Part shown: piece after piece, positions 39,764 through 50,702 of the stretch | How the letters are laid out: each line of letters starts with the position of its first letter | Numbering within the stretch: position 1 is the first letter of the stretch | Source of the DNA: Burkholderiales bacterium | Lineage (GTDB): Bacteria > Pseudomonadota > Gammaproteobacteria > Burkholderiales > Burkholderiaceae_C | Length of the DNA stretch: 64,000 nucleotides | Assembly (NCBI GenBank): GCA_003963005.1 | Contig: RXJW01000033.1 | Location: 18,411-82,410, forward strand | Direction of reading: 5' to 3' | The notes under the pieces: model-generated | The model's input: the letters and a program-made list of their open reading frames with translations, nothing else | The model's database searches: none | What the model was told of the DNA's origin: nothing | Made by a program: the position numbers and the translations under genes

Positions 39764-40699
39764 TCAGGCTGTTTCGAGTGTGAAGCCTGCCTCGGTCCAG
39801 GCCTCGATGCCGCCCCGCAGCACCCTCGCCTCCCGGCCGTGCTGCTTGAGCCACTGTGCTGCCTTCACGGCCGAGGCATCGTTCGGGCAGGCGCAATAGG
39901 TGACGAATTCGGCCGCCAGCGGCCAATCCGCCAGCGCCGCGTCCCCGAGGGCGCCCAGATCCAGATGGCGAGCCCCCGGCAGACGCGGCATCGGTGGCAC
40001 GCCCGGCGCTGCCGCCCGAACGTCGACAAGCACCACATCCTGACGGGTCTGGAGCCAATGGGCCACGTCGGCAGGCGCCACGCGCTCGAAGCGCCGCAGT
40101 TCGCGCTTGACGACAGCCCGCCGCCACAGCCGCCATCCCAGGTAGCCCGCCAGCGCCGCCAGCGCGATGACCAGCGCGACACTGCCCAGCCGGCTCATCG
40201 CCCGCAACACCCCATCGATCTGCGCATGGAAAACCCTGCCGACCCCGATCGCCACGCCGGCCCAGAGCGCCGAGCCGAGCAGGTTCCAGCCCAGGAAGCG
40301 CCGCGCGCTCATGCCCAGCGCACCGGCCAATGGCGGCGCCAGGATGGACAGGCCGGGCACGAACTTGGCGATCACGAGCGTCAGCACGCCGCGCCGCGCA
40401 AAGCTTGCCTCGTTCTGTCGCACGCAACTGTCGGGCGAGATCGAGATCATGCACAGCGCCGACAGCACCCGGCGGCCGAGGCGGCGCCCGGCCCAGAACC
40501 ACAGGCTGTTGGCCAGCAGCGCGGCGGTGGTCGCCGCGAGGAAGGCCCGGCTGCCGAAGCTCTCCCGGGTCGCCGCTTCCACGCCGGCCAGCAGCAGCAC
40601 GGGCGTGGACGGCAGCGGCGCCCCCAGTTGCTCCAGCAGCACGGCGAGCGCGACGGCCAGCAGGCCGTGGTGGGTGAAAAGCTCGTTGATCAGGTTCAT
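39764..40699 (-). CDS. DedA-family membrane protein fused to a rhodanese domain
   Basis: 311 residues. The N-terminal about 200 residues are a DedA/SNARE-associated-like transporter domain (ELFTHHGLLAVALAVLLEQLGAPLPSTPVLLLAG, FVPGLSILAPPLAG, FLGWNLLGSALWAGV). After a short basic linker (RRAVVKRELRRFERV) comes a rhodanese-like domain of about 100 residues (LVDVRAAA, then FVTYCACPNDASAVKAAQWL, and RVLRGGIEAW) with a cysteine in the active loop position. DedA domains carry undecaprenyl phosphate or related lipids in known cases; the role of the fused rhodanese is unclear. The ATG at 40699 fits the family start. Not linked to the PGC by function. Confidence 0.85.
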   Translation of the reverse strand: MNLINELFTHHGLLAVALAVLLEQLGAPLPSTPVLLLAGVEAATRESFGSRAFLAATTAALLANSLWFWAGRRLGRRVLSALCMISISPDSCVRQNEASFARRGVLTLVIAKFVPGLSILAPPLAGALGMSARRFLGWNLLGSALWAGVAIGVGRVFHAQIDGVLRAMSRLGSVALVIALAALAGYLGWRLWRRAVVKRELRRFERVAPADVAHWLQTRQDVVLVDVRAAAPGVPPMPRLPGARHLDLGALGDAALADWPLAAEFVTYCACPNDASAVKAAQWLKQHGREARVLRGGIEAWTEAGFTLETA

Positions 40700-40880
40700 G
40701 GCGATCCGCTCGCAGCATAGCCGGCGGGTCTTGCCCTTGCCCGAACGAGCCCTGTCATGCCTTCCGAGCCGCAGAATGTCAGCAAATCTCGAAAATGAAT
40801 AAACAAATAGGAAAACTGTCGTTCCCTGAATAAAGGAGATTGGGCACCCTTGCGCCTTTCGATCCGTCGACGGCCCTGCC

Positions 40881-41891
40881 ATGCCCTTCTTCCTGCCGAC
40901 CCGCCGCGCCCTCCTCGCCCTGGCTGCTGCCACCGTCACGCTGCCTGCGATGGCAGATGATGCGGCGCTGCTGAACGTCTCCTACGACGTGGCGCGCGAG
41001 TTGTACAAGCAGTTCAACCCGGCCTTCATCGCCGCGCAGAAGGCCAAGGGGCAGACCGTGCTCGTGAACCAGAGCCATGGCGGGTCCAGCAAGCAGATCG
41101 GCGCCGTCATCGGCGGCCTGGAGGCGGACGTCGTCACGATGAACCAGGCCACCGACATCGACCAACTGGCCACGTCCGGCCTGACGCCGGTCGACTGGCG
41201 CAGCCGCTTCCCGAACAACGCCGCGCCCTACTCCTCCACGATGACCTTCCTCGTGCGCAAGGGCAACCCCAAGGGCATCAAGGACTGGAGCGACCTCGCC
41301 CGCCCCGGCGTGCAGGTCATCATCCCGAACCCCAAGGTGACCGGCAACGGCCGCTACAGCTACCTGGCGCTGTGGGGCAGCGTGATCGCCAACGGCGGCA
41401 CGGATGCGCAGGCCCGCGAACTGGTCACCAAGGTGCTGACCAATGTGCCCGTGCTGGACGGCGGCGGTCGCGGTGCGACGACCACCTTCACGCAACGTGG
41501 CATCGGCGACGTGCTGGTCACCTTCGAGGCCGAGGTCGAACTGATCGAGAACGAGTTCGGCAAGGGCCAGTTCGAGCAGGTCAACCCCAGCATCTCGATC
41601 GAGACCGAGGCGCCAGTGGCCATCGTCGACAAGGTGGTGGCCAAGAAGGGTACGGCCGCCCTCGCCAAGGCCTACCTCGACTTCCACTGGACGCCCGAAG
41701 GCCAGGAGATCATCGCCCGCAACAACTTCCGCCCGCGTGACCCGGCCGTGCTCAAGAAGCACGCGCAGCGCTTCGCGAACATCAAGCTGTTCACGGTCGA
41801 CCAGACGCTCGGCGGCTGGGCGAAGGTCAGCAAGACGCACTTCGCCGACGGCGGCACCTTTGACCAGGTGATGGCCTCCATCAAGCGATGA
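40881..41891 (+). CDS. sbp: periplasmic sulfate-binding protein
   Basis: 336 residues. Signal peptide (RRALLALAAATVTLPAMA, cut near residue 25) followed by the mature start DDAALLNVSYDVARELYKQFN. Family blocks: [66 protein letters not shown] and FDQVMASIK. It captures sulfate (or thiosulfate) for the CysTWA permease encoded next. An AT-rich region at about 40775-40845 upstream, including TGAATAAAGGAG, likely holds the CysB-dependent promoter, but I cannot define a site. Paralogous to the second binding-protein gene at 48104. Confidence 0.95.
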   Translation: MPFFLPTRRALLALAAATVTLPAMADDAALLNVSYDVARELYKQFNPAFIAAQKAKGQTVLVNQSHGGSSKQIGAVIGGLEADVVTMNQATDIDQLATSGLTPVDWRSRFPNNAAPYSSTMTFLVRKGNPKGIKDWSDLARPGVQVIIPNPKVTGNGRYSYLALWGSVIANGGTDAQARELVTKVLTNVPVLDGGGRGATTTFTQRGIGDVLVTFEAEVELIENEFGKGQFEQVNPSISIETEAPVAIVDKVVAKKGTAALAKAYLDFHWTPEGQEIIARNNFRPRDPAVLKKHAQRFANIKLFTVDQTLGGWAKVSKTHFADGGTFDQVMASIKR

Positions 41892-41956
41892 CCCCTGACC
41901 CGCGCAATCCGACGCCCGCGCGCCGGCCAGCCCTCGAAGCCACCGCCTGACCCGCC

Positions 41957-42826
41957 ATGACCCTCTTCCCCGCGGCACGCCGCCGTGTCCTGCCCGGCTT
42001 TGCGCCGACGCTGGGCTTCACGCTCTTCTACCTGTCGCTGATCGTGCTCGTGCCGCTGGCGGCGGTCTTCCTCAAGTCCTCCGGCCACGGCTTCGAGGCC
42101 TTCTGGAACGCGGCCACGGCGCCGCGGGTGATGGCGTCGTACAAGCTCAGCTTCGGAGCGTCGCTGATCGCAGCCACGATCAACCTCTTCTTCGGCCTCG
42201 TGCTGGCCTGGTGCATCGTGCGCTATGAGTTCCCCGGCAAGAAGCTCGTGGATGCGCTCATCGACCTGCCCTTCGCCCTGCCCACGGCAGTCGCCGGCAT
42301 CGCGCTGACCGCGCTCTACGCGCCCAATGGCTGGGTGGGCTCGCTGTTCGCACCGGGCGGGCTGCTGGCACCGCTGTTCGGCCCGGAGGGCGTCAAGATC
42401 GCGTTCACACCGCTGGGCGTGCTGCTCGCGCTGATCTTCATCGGCCTGCCGTTCATCGTGCGCACCGTGCAGCCGGTGCTGGAGGACATGGAGACGGAGC
42501 TCGAAGAAGCCGCCGCCAGTCTCGGGGCGCAGCGCTGGACGACTTTCCGCCACGTCGTGCTGCCCACGCTGCTGCCGGCGCTCCTCACCGGATTCGCGCT
42601 GGCCTTCGCCCGTGCGGTGGGTGAGTACGGTTCCGTGATCTTCATCGCCGGCAACATCCCGATGGTGAGCGAGATCACGCCGCTGATGATCATCGCCAAG
42701 CTGGAGCAGTACGACTACGTCGGCGCCACCGCGATCGCCACCGTGATGCTCATCGTCAGCTTCGTGCTGCTGCTCACGATCAATGGCCTGCAGGCCTGGA
42801 CACAGACCCGGGGAGCCAAGCGATGA
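41957..42826 (+). CDS. cysT: sulfate ABC transporter permease CysT (CysU)
   Basis: 289 residues, six membrane segments. The ABC inner-membrane motif EEAAASLGAQRWTTFRHVVLPTLLPALLTG (EAA loop) is clear near residue 180, and ARAVGEYGSVIFIAGNIP is the usual CysT block. Sulfate crosses the inner membrane through the CysT/CysW pair. It lies 65 bases after sbp and its stop overlaps the cysW start (ATGA). Confidence 0.94.
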   Translation: MTLFPAARRRVLPGFAPTLGFTLFYLSLIVLVPLAAVFLKSSGHGFEAFWNAATAPRVMASYKLSFGASLIAATINLFFGLVLAWCIVRYEFPGKKLVDALIDLPFALPTAVAGIALTALYAPNGWVGSLFAPGGLLAPLFGPEGVKIAFTPLGVLLALIFIGLPFIVRTVQPVLEDMETELEEAAASLGAQRWTTFRHVVLPTLLPALLTGFALAFARAVGEYGSVIFIAGNIPMVSEITPLMIIAKLEQYDYVGATAIATVMLIVSFVLLLTINGLQAWTQTRGAKR

Positions 42827-43703
42827 GTGCCGCCCTTCACGTCGCGCCGCCGCGGGCCCGCGCCAAATACGAAGACAACCCCGCCACCAAGGAAGCGCCC
42901 TGGGTGCGCTTCACGCTGCTGACGCTCGGCCTGGGCTTCTTCGCCGTGTTCCTGCTGCTGCCGCTGGTGGCGGTGTTCACCGAAGCACTGCGCAAGGGCT
43001 GGGCGTTGTACTTTGCGTCGCTGGCCGACGAGGAAACGATGTCGGCAATCCGGCTCACCCTCACGGCTGCGGTGATTGCCGTGCCGCTGAACCTCGTGTT
43101 CGGCGTGAGCGCGGCCTGGGCGATCGCCAAGCACGAGTTCCCCGGCAAGCAATTGCTGATCACACTGATCGACGTGCCGTTTTCGGTGTCGCCGGTGGTC
43201 GCCGGCCTGATGTACGTGCTGATCTTCGGTGCCCAGGGCTGGTTCGGGCCCTGGCTGCAGGCGCATGACGTCAAGATCATCTTCGCCGTGCCCGGCATCG
43301 TGCTGGCCACGATCTTCGTGACCTTCCCCTTCGTGGCCCGTGAGCTGATCCCGCTGATGCAGGCCCAGGGCAAGGATGAAGAGGAAGCCGCCACGGTGCT
43401 CGGCGCCAGCGGCTGGCAGACCTTCCGCCGCGTCACGCTGCCCAACATCAAGTGGGGCCTGCTGTACGGCGTCATCCTGTGCAATGCGCGGGCGATGGGC
43501 GAGTTCGGCGCCGTGTCCGTCGTGTCGGGCCATGTGCGAGGCCTCACGAACACGCTGCCCCTGCACGTCGAAATTCTCTACAACGAATACCAGTTCGCCG
43601 CCGCCTTCGCCGTGGCCTCGCTGCTGGCACTGCTGGCGCTGGTGACGCTGGTGATCAAGCAATTCATCGAATGGCGCGCCAGCCAGTCGAGCACCAAGGA
43701 CGC

Positions 43704-43707
<4 letters not shown>
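42823..43707 (+). CDS. cysW: sulfate ABC transporter permease CysW
   Basis: 294 residues. Partner permease with an EAA loop ([30 protein letters not shown]) and the [31 protein letters not shown] signature that separates CysW from CysT. Six membrane segments. Starts in the cysT stop and ends in the cysA start. Confidence 0.94.
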
Positions 43708-44765
<1,058 letters not shown>

Positions 44766-44904
44766 TCGCGGCATCTCGCGCCACCGATTGAGGAGGCGGC
44801 CACAGCGCGTGGCCACCTTGTCCTCAAGGCGCATGTCACCGTGGCGCCATGCATGACCTAAGGTTGCGACAAGGGTTCACCGAGACCCTGCAACGGGAGC
44901 TGTC

Positions 44905-45207
44905 ATGTCATGCATTCGCCCAACGTGCGCGGCCATTCTGGTCGCGTCCCTCTCGCTGTTCGTGTTGCTGCCCAGGGCCGAGGCCACCGAGCCCGTCAAG
45001 GCCAAACCCGCCGCGCACACGGCGGGTACGCACGCTGCCGCGACGGCAAGCCAGCCGGCCCTGCGCTACGACCCACCGGGCGCCGGCCCTGCGCCGGGCA
45101 ACGCCGCGTACGAGGCCTGCATCGACCATCCGTCGCCCGACGGACTCGTGATGGACTGCCAGGCCTTGCAGGCACACCCGTCTGCCAAACCGCGCCGAAA
45201 GCACTGA
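44905..45207 (+). CDS. small exported protein, unknown function
   Basis: 100 residues from an ATG with GGGAGC 4-5 bases upstream. Signal peptide CAAILVASLSLFVLLPRAEA with cleavage near residue 27. The mature part begins with an Ala/Lys/Thr-rich low-complexity stretch (TEPVKAKPAAHTAGTHAAATASQ) and ends in a more ordered region with two cysteines (AYEACIDHPSPDGLVMDCQALQAH), which may form a disulfide in the periplasm. No family recognised. Confidence 0.6.
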   Translation: MSCIRPTCAAILVASLSLFVLLPRAEATEPVKAKPAAHTAGTHAAATASQPALRYDPPGAGPAPGNAAYEACIDHPSPDGLVMDCQALQAHPSAKPRRKH

Positions 45208-45299
45208 TATGCGGCGGCCGCATGGGCTGCTGCATAAGCATTCGTTCACCGCTCCTGACGGGCTGAGCACACTGACGCATCAGCAATCCAGGAGCCGGC

Positions 45300-45518
45300 A
45301 TGACCATCACCGCCATCAACGTGCGCAATCAGTTCCGCGGCACGATCAAGGAAATCATCGAAGGCCCCGTCGTGTCCGAAGTGGACGTCGTCACGCGCAG
45401 CGGCGACATCGTCACTTCCGTCATCACGACCCGCTCGGTCAAGGACCTCGGCCTGGCCGTCGGCCGGGAAGTCGTCGCGCTGGTCAAGTCCACGGAAGTG
45501 TCCATCGCGACGCTCTGA
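45300..45518 (+). CDS. molybdopterin/molybdate-binding (Mop) single-domain protein
   Basis: 72 residues with AGGAG 6 bases upstream. A single TOBE/Mop domain: NVRNQFRGTIKEIIEGPVVSEVDVVT then ITTRSVKDLGLAVGREVVALVKSTEVSIA, the typical molbindin pattern. Such proteins bind molybdate or other oxyanions as oligomers and act in homeostasis or storage. Placement between sulfate transport genes suggests an oxyanion-related role; whether it sees molybdate, tungstate or something else cannot be decided. Followed 3 bases later by a serine-hydrolase gene, so the two are co-transcribed. Confidence 0.85.
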   Translation: MTITAINVRNQFRGTIKEIIEGPVVSEVDVVTRSGDIVTSVITTRSVKDLGLAVGREVVALVKSTEVSIATL

Positions 45519-45521
45519 GCC

Positions 45522-46109
45522 ATGGCCTACCGCCCACCGCGCCTTCTCATCATCCCCGGCCTGCACGACAGCGGCACCGGCCATTGGCAGACCTGGCTGC
45601 AGGGCCAGTACCGGGACAGCCTGCGCGTCACCCAGCGCGACCCAAGCCAGCCGGATCTTGAGCGCTGGGCAGAGCGCATCCAGCGCACGATCGACGCCGC
45701 CGGCCCCGGCGACTGGCTGGCCGTGGCCCACAGCTTCGGCTGCCTCGCGCTGGCACGGCACCTCGCCGACCACCCGGATTCCGCCGTCCGCGAGGCGCTG
45801 CTGGTCGCCCCGGCGGAACCGGACAAGTTCGGCATCGCCGAGTCCCTGCCGCACGAGCGCCTGCCGCGGCGCACCCGGCTGATCGCCAGCAGCACGGACC
45901 CCTGGATGAGCGCCGCCAGCGCTGCCCGCTGGGCGCACCGCTGGGGCGCCAGCTTCAGCAACCTTGGCCCGGTCGGGCACATCAATGCCGAGGCTGGCTT
46001 CGGCCCTTTCCCGATTGCCAAGAGCTGGGTCGAGGCCGCGCGCGCCCGCGCCGCGGCGGAGAACCGGCCGCGGCATGCCGACTTCCGCGAATGGGCGTTC
46101 GCGGTCTGA
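45522..46109 (+). CDS. RBBP9/YdeN-family serine hydrolase
   Basis: 195 residues. Family motifs: LLIIPGLHDSGTGHWQTWLQ at the start, nucleophile elbow VAHSFGCLALARHL, ASSTDPWMS (aspartate) and GPVGHINAEAGFGPFP (histidine). Small alpha/beta hydrolases of this type are often found beside sulfate transport genes in Burkholderiales; substrate unknown. Starts 3 bases after the mop gene and converges with the dienelactone-hydrolase gene, 3 bases between the stops. Confidence 0.87.
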   Translation: MAYRPPRLLIIPGLHDSGTGHWQTWLQGQYRDSLRVTQRDPSQPDLERWAERIQRTIDAAGPGDWLAVAHSFGCLALARHLADHPDSAVREALLVAPAEPDKFGIAESLPHERLPRRTRLIASSTDPWMSAASAARWAHRWGASFSNLGPVGHINAEAGFGPFPIAKSWVEAARARAAAENRPRHADFREWAFAV

Positions 46110-46112
46110 CGC

Positions 46113-46994
46113 TCAGCCCAGCGCCGACTTGAACGCGGCCAGCGTGCGCTCCCAGGCGAGCTGCGCCGCCGCCGGGTCATAGCGCGGCGTGGTGTCGTTG
46201 TTGAAGCCGTGCTGCGTGCCCGGGTAGGTGTGCGCCTCGTAGCGCACGCCCGCCGCCTTCAGGGCCGACTCGTAGGCAGGCCAGGCGGCATTGATGCGTT
46301 CGTCGTTGGCCGCGTAGTGGATCAGCACCCGCGCCTTGATGCGCGGCACGTCTTCCGCCGCCGGCGCGCCGCCGTAGAAGGGCACGGCCACGGCCAGTTC
46401 CGGCACCTGCGTCGCGACATGGTTCGACAGGCTGCCGCCCCAGCAGAAACCCACCACGCCCAGCTTGCCGTTGGCGTCGGCCAGCGTCAGCAGGCCGCGG
46501 GCGGCAGCGACGATGTCGGCGCGCGCCTTGGCCGGGTCGAGCTTGGCAAACAGCGCACGGGCGTCGTCTTCGGTGCCCGGGTAGCCCCCGAGCGGCGTCA
46601 GGGCATCCGGCGCGTAGGCCACATAGCCAGCCAGCGCCACGCGGCGGGTGATGTCCTCGATGTGCGGGTTCAGGCCGCGGTTCTCGTGCACGACCAGCAC
46701 CGCCGGCAGCTTGCCCGCGGCACCCGCCGGCTTGGCAAGGTAGCCCCCGACCTGGCCGTTGCCGTCGGGTGACGGGAAGGCCAGCCGGCGGGTCGACAGG
46801 CGGGCATCGTCCGGCTTGACCTGCTGGGCGGCCGCGAAATTGGGGCTGAGCGCTGCCAACAGCGCCGCGGCTCCTGCCGGGCCGCCGGTGAAGGTGGCGG
46901 CCTGCTCCAGGAAGCCGCGGCGGCTCAGATCGCCGTGCACGTAGCGATCGAACAGCGACCAGGCTTGATCGGGAATGTGGGTCGGGGACGGCAT
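46113..46994 (-). CDS. exported dienelactone-hydrolase family protein
   Basis: 293 residues from the ATG at 46994 (GGAG 5 bases upstream; a GTG just before it is too close to that site). The N-terminal part carries a twin-arginine-like LSRRGFLEQAATFTGG followed by hydrophobic AAALLAALSPNFAAA, so the enzyme is probably exported. Catalytic residues of the dienelactone hydrolase fold: cysteine in GVVGFCWGG, aspartate in HYAANDERI and histidine in YPGTQHGFNN. ENRGLNPHIEDITRRVALAGYVAYAPD is a family block. Substrate not predictable. Divergent from cysB. Confidence 0.88.
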   Translation of the reverse strand: MPSPTHIPDQAWSLFDRYVHGDLSRRGFLEQAATFTGGPAGAAALLAALSPNFAAAQQVKPDDARLSTRRLAFPSPDGNGQVGGYLAKPAGAAGKLPAVLVVHENRGLNPHIEDITRRVALAGYVAYAPDALTPLGGYPGTEDDARALFAKLDPAKARADIVAAARGLLTLADANGKLGVVGFCWGGSLSNHVATQVPELAVAVPFYGGAPAAEDVPRIKARVLIHYAANDERINAAWPAYESALKAAGVRYEAHTYPGTQHGFNNDTTPRYDPAAAQLAWERTLAAFKSALG

Positions 46995-47050
46995 CACAGC
47001 TCCTTATGCGGTGGAAGTCCAACTCTAGGGGATGTACTGCGCAAGAAGTG

Positions 47051-47062
47051 CATATCGATATG
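47051..47062. promoter_or_regulatory. 12-bp perfect palindrome CATATCGATATG upstream of cysB
   Basis: CATATCGATATG lies in the 117-base divergent region between the dienelactone-hydrolase gene and cysB, 50 bases before the cysB start and in the only AT-rich patch there. It could be an operator for autoregulation by CysB; no direct evidence. Confidence 0.3.
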
Positions 47063-47111
47063 GCGAATCGTTCGACGACAGAAGGGCGGTCGGTGACCAG
47101 AATGCCGCCGC

Positions 47112-48071
47112 ATGAACTTCCAGCAACTCCGCTCCGTCCGCGAGGCTCAGCGTCGCGGCTTCAACCTGACCGAAGTGGCGCAGGCACTGCACACCTCGCA
47201 GCCGGGCGTGAGCCGACAGATCCGCGAGCTGGAGGAAGAGCTCGGCATCGAACTGTTCGTGCGCGTGGGCAAGCGCCTGACCGGCCTGACCGAGCCCGGC
47301 GAGCAGGTGCTGCCGGTCATCGAGCGGCTGCTGCAGGAGGCCGAGAACCTCAAGCGCGCAGCCGATGACTTCGCCCAGGCGGGCAGCGGCCGGCTCCGCA
47401 TCGCGGCCACCCACAGCCAGGCGCGCTACGCGCTGCCGCCTGCGGTGCGGGACTTCCGCGCCCACCACCCGGACGTCAGCCTGCACCTGCAGCAGGGCTC
47501 GCCCCAGCAGATCGCCCGGCTGCTGCTCGACGGCGAAGCCGATGTCGGCATCGCCACCGAAGCACTGGCGCAGTACCCCGAACTGGTCGCCCTGCCCTGC
47601 TACCGCTGGACGCACACCGTCGTGGTGCCGCCCGAGCACCCGCTGCTGGACGGCCCGCTGACGCTGGCGCGCCTGGCACAGTTCCCGATCGTGACCTACG
47701 AGCCCGGCTACACCGGCCGTTCGCACATCGACGAGGCCTTTGCGGCGGCCCAGCTCTCGCCGCACGTGGTGCTCAGCGCCATGGACGCCGATGTCATCAA
47801 GACCTATGTCGAACTCGGGCTCGGCGTCGGCATCGTCGCCGCGATCGCCTTCGACGAAGAGCGTGACCGTCATCTGCGCGCCATCGACGCCCGCCACCTG
47901 TTCGCCGACAACATGACCCGGCTGGCCGTGCGGCGCAGTGCCTACCTGCGCGACTACGTCTACGAATTCATCCAGACCTTTGCCTCGCCGCTCAAGCGCG
48001 ACGTGGTGGACGCCGCCCGGCACGAGCTGCCGCCGAACGAACCGGTGCTCGCCTGGTCCAAAGCCGCCTGA
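47112..48071 (+). CDS. cysB: CysB-type LysR regulator of sulfur assimilation
   Basis: 319 residues. The N-terminal HTH reads [45 protein letters not shown], characteristic of CysB/Cbl rather than general LysR proteins. The effector domain has [22 protein letters not shown] and [12 protein letters not shown]. CysB activates sulfate uptake and reduction genes with N-acetylserine and responds to sulfide/thiosulfate. It lies 32 bases upstream of the second sulfate-binding-protein gene in the same direction; co-transcription is possible. Confidence 0.92.
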   Translation: MNFQQLRSVREAQRRGFNLTEVAQALHTSQPGVSRQIRELEEELGIELFVRVGKRLTGLTEPGEQVLPVIERLLQEAENLKRAADDFAQAGSGRLRIAATHSQARYALPPAVRDFRAHHPDVSLHLQQGSPQQIARLLLDGEADVGIATEALAQYPELVALPCYRWTHTVVVPPEHPLLDGPLTLARLAQFPIVTYEPGYTGRSHIDEAFAAAQLSPHVVLSAMDADVIKTYVELGLGVGIVAAIAFDEERDRHLRAIDARHLFADNMTRLAVRRSAYLRDYVYEFIQTFASPLKRDVVDAARHELPPNEPVLAWSKAA

Positions 48072-48103
48072 ACTTCCCCTCTCACACGACCCACCACACG
48101 CCC

Positions 48104-49096
48104 ATGCGCCGTCTGCTCACTGCACTCTCGCTCGCCATTGCCGCCACCGGCGCGCTGGCCCAAACCTCGCTGCTCAACGTGTCGTACGACCCGACCCGTG
48201 AGCTGTACCAAGACTTCAACAAGGCCTTCGCCGCGCAGTGGAAGGCAAAGACGGGTGAGACCCTCAGCATCAAGGCCTCGCACGGCGGCTCGGGCAAGCA
48301 GGCCCGCTCCGTCATCGACGGCCTGGAAGCCGACGTCGTCACGCTGGCCCTGGCCTACGACATCGATGCGCTGGCCGACCGCAAGCTGCTGCCCCTGGAT
48401 TGGCAGAAGAAGCTGCCGAACAATGCCAGCCCCTACACCTCCACCATCGTGTTCCTCGTCCGCAAGGGCAACCCGAAGCACATCAACAACTGGCCGGACC
48501 TGGCACGCAGCGGCATCGATGTCATCACCCCCAACCCCAAGACGAGCGGCGGCGCCCGTTGGAACTATCTGGCAGCCTGGGGCTTTGCGCTGAACAACGG
48601 CGGCACGCCGGCATCGGCCCGTGACTTCGTCAAGCGCATCTACGCCAACACCAAGGTGCTCGATTCCGGTGCCCGCGGCGCCACGACGACCTTTGTCGAA
48701 CGCGGCATCGGCGACGTGCTGATCGCCTGGGAAAACGAGGCCTACCTCGCCGTCAAGGAACTTGGCCCCGAGAAGTTCGAGATCGTCACGCCCAGCCTGT
48801 CCATCCTGGCAGAACCGCCGGTGGCCATCGTCGACAAGGTCGTCGACAAGCGCGGCACCCGCAAGCAGGCGCAGGCTTACCTGGAGTACCTCTACACCCC
48901 CGAGGGCCAGGAAATCGCCGCCAAGAACTACTACCGCCCGCGCGACCCCAAGATTGCCGCCAAGTACGCCAAGCAGTTCGCGCCGGTGAAGCTCTTCACC
49001 GTGGACGAACTCTTCGGCGGCTGGCGCCAGGCGCAGAAGACCCATTTCGACGACGGCGGCGTGTTCGACCAGATCTACACACCGGGCGCCAAGTAA
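48104..49096 (+). CDS. second periplasmic sulfate-binding protein
   Basis: 330 residues. Signal peptide [19 protein letters not shown], then [23 protein letters not shown]. Shares with the 40881 paralogue the blocks [59 protein letters not shown] and [12 protein letters not shown]. The two differ at many positions, for example [11 protein letters not shown] here versus MNQATDIDQLAT there, so they may separate sulfate and thiosulfate duties. No permease follows, so it probably feeds the CysTWA system 4 kb upstream. Confidence 0.92.
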   Translation: MRRLLTALSLAIAATGALAQTSLLNVSYDPTRELYQDFNKAFAAQWKAKTGETLSIKASHGGSGKQARSVIDGLEADVVTLALAYDIDALADRKLLPLDWQKKLPNNASPYTSTIVFLVRKGNPKHINNWPDLARSGIDVITPNPKTSGGARWNYLAAWGFALNNGGTPASARDFVKRIYANTKVLDSGARGATTTFVERGIGDVLIAWENEAYLAVKELGPEKFEIVTPSLSILAEPPVAIVDKVVDKRGTRKQAQAYLEYLYTPEGQEIAAKNYYRPRDPKIAAKYAKQFAPVKLFTVDELFGGWRQAQKTHFDDGGVFDQIYTPGAK

Positions 49097-49174
49097 CGCT
49101 CGTGTGAAGTGTTGTTGCGCCGGTCATCGCCGGCTCGACATGTGGCGTTGGGCGGCCTCATCATGAGGCCCGCC

Positions 49175-50698
49175 ATGAGATACCTCGTTTTCAGCGCCAC
49201 GCTCGTTCTCGCCCTCGTCGGTTGCGCCAGCGGCCCGCCCCCGTCACCGCCACGCGCTGCGGGCAGCGCGGCCCAGGATGCACTGTGGCTCGATCGACTG
49301 AGCTTCGGCGCCAGCGCCGCCGACCTCGCCGAGGTGCGCCGCGATGGCCGCACCGCCTGGCTGGACCGGCAGCTCAAGCCGCAGCGGCAGGACCTGCCCG
49401 CCCCGGTGCGTGAGCAGATCCAGGCCCTGGCCATCCAGCAGGACGCCCTGCCGGTGCTCGTCCAACGGCTTGAGGCACAACGCAAGGCCGCCGACGCGGT
49501 GGCCGACGACGCCGCCAAGGCCGAAGCCCAGAAGAACTACCAGCAGGCCCTGACCAAGCTGGCCCGCGAAGCGGCCAGCCGGCAACTGCTCAACGCCCTG
49601 TACTCGCCCCACCAGGTGCAGGAGCAGATGACCTGGTTCTGGTTCAACCACTTCAACGTCCACCAGTCCAAGGCCAACCTGCGGGTGATGGTGGGCGACT
49701 ACGAACAGGGCCTGCGCGAGCGCGCACTCGGGCGCTTCCGTGACCTGCTCGGCTTCACGGCCCATCACCCGGCGATGCTGCGCTACCTTGACAACGAGCA
49801 GAACGCCGCCAACCGCATCAACGAAAACTATGCCCGCGAGCTGCTGGAGCTGCACACGCTGGGTGTCGGCGGGGGCTACAGCCAGCGAGACGTCCAGGAG
49901 CTGGCCCGTGTGTTGACCGGCCTGGGCGTGAACCTGAGCGACAACCGCCCGAAGCTCAAGCCTGCCCAGGAAGCGCTCTACCGCCGTGACGGGCTGACCG
50001 AGTTCAACCCGGCACGCCACGATTTCGGCGACAAGCAGCTGCTTGGCATCACGGTGAAGGGCGATGGCTACGCCGAGCTGGACCGGGTCCTGGACCTGCT
50101 GGCTCGCCATCCCAGCACGGCGCGTTTCGTGTCACGCAAGCTCGCCCAGCAATTCGTGGCCGACGAGCCGCCCGCCGCGCTGGTGGAGCGCATGGCCGAG
50201 CGCTGGCAACAGACTGACGGACGCATCGCCGAGGTGATTCGGGCGATGGTGAACTCGCCCGAATTCGACGCCTCGCTCGGCCGCAAGTTCAAGGACCCGA
50301 CGCAATACGTCATCTCTGCCGTGCGCCTGGCCTACGCCGACAAGGTCGTCCTGAACACCGGCCCGATGATCGGCTGGCTCTACCGGCTGGGGCAGGCGCC
50401 GTACAACCGCCAGACGCCCGACGGCTATCCGCTCGACGAAAGCGCCTGGGCCGGCCCCGGGCAGATGACGACGCGCTTCGAGATCGCCCGCACGATCGGC
50501 AGCGGCAGTGCGGGCCTGTTCAAGGTGGAGGGTGAGACGAAGGACCGCCCGGCCTTCCCGCAACTCGCCAACCCGCTGTACTACGACGGCATCGCCCCGC
50601 GCCTGACGGCTGCCACGCAGCAGGCCCTCGCGCAGGCCACGTCCCCGCAGGAATGGAACACCTTCCTGCTGGCCTCCCCCGACTTCATGCACAGGTGA
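49175..50698 (+). CDS. DUF1800 family lipoprotein
   Basis: 507 residues from the ATG at 49175 (GAGG 6 bases upstream; an ATG at 49163 is less well placed). Lipoprotein signal RYLVFSATLVLALVGC with lipidation at C17, then DALWLDRLSFGASAADL. DUF1800 features: QMTWFWFNHFNVH, GFTAHHPAMLRYLDN, NENYARELLELHTLGV, YSQRDVQELARVLTG and FVSRKLAQQFVAD. These proteins are nearly always encoded with a DUF1501 protein, as here 4 bases downstream. Function is unknown; an extracellular or periplasmic polymer-related role has been suggested for the pair. Confidence 0.88.
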   Translation: MRYLVFSATLVLALVGCASGPPPSPPRAAGSAAQDALWLDRLSFGASAADLAEVRRDGRTAWLDRQLKPQRQDLPAPVREQIQALAIQQDALPVLVQRLEAQRKAADAVADDAAKAEAQKNYQQALTKLAREAASRQLLNALYSPHQVQEQMTWFWFNHFNVHQSKANLRVMVGDYEQGLRERALGRFRDLLGFTAHHPAMLRYLDNEQNAANRINENYARELLELHTLGVGGGYSQRDVQELARVLTGLGVNLSDNRPKLKPAQEALYRRDGLTEFNPARHDFGDKQLLGITVKGDGYAELDRVLDLLARHPSTARFVSRKLAQQFVADEPPAALVERMAERWQQTDGRIAEVIRAMVNSPEFDASLGRKFKDPTQYVISAVRLAYADKVVLNTGPMIGWLYRLGQAPYNRQTPDGYPLDESAWAGPGQMTTRFEIARTIGSGSAGLFKVEGETKDRPAFPQLANPLYYDGIAPRLTAATQQALAQATSPQEWNTFLLASPDFMHR

Positions 50699-50702
50699 TT
50701 CC

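Noticed and set aside
44798..44814. Hairpin after cysA as an intrinsic terminator
   Set aside because: Six-base stem without a following T-run; noted under cysA only.
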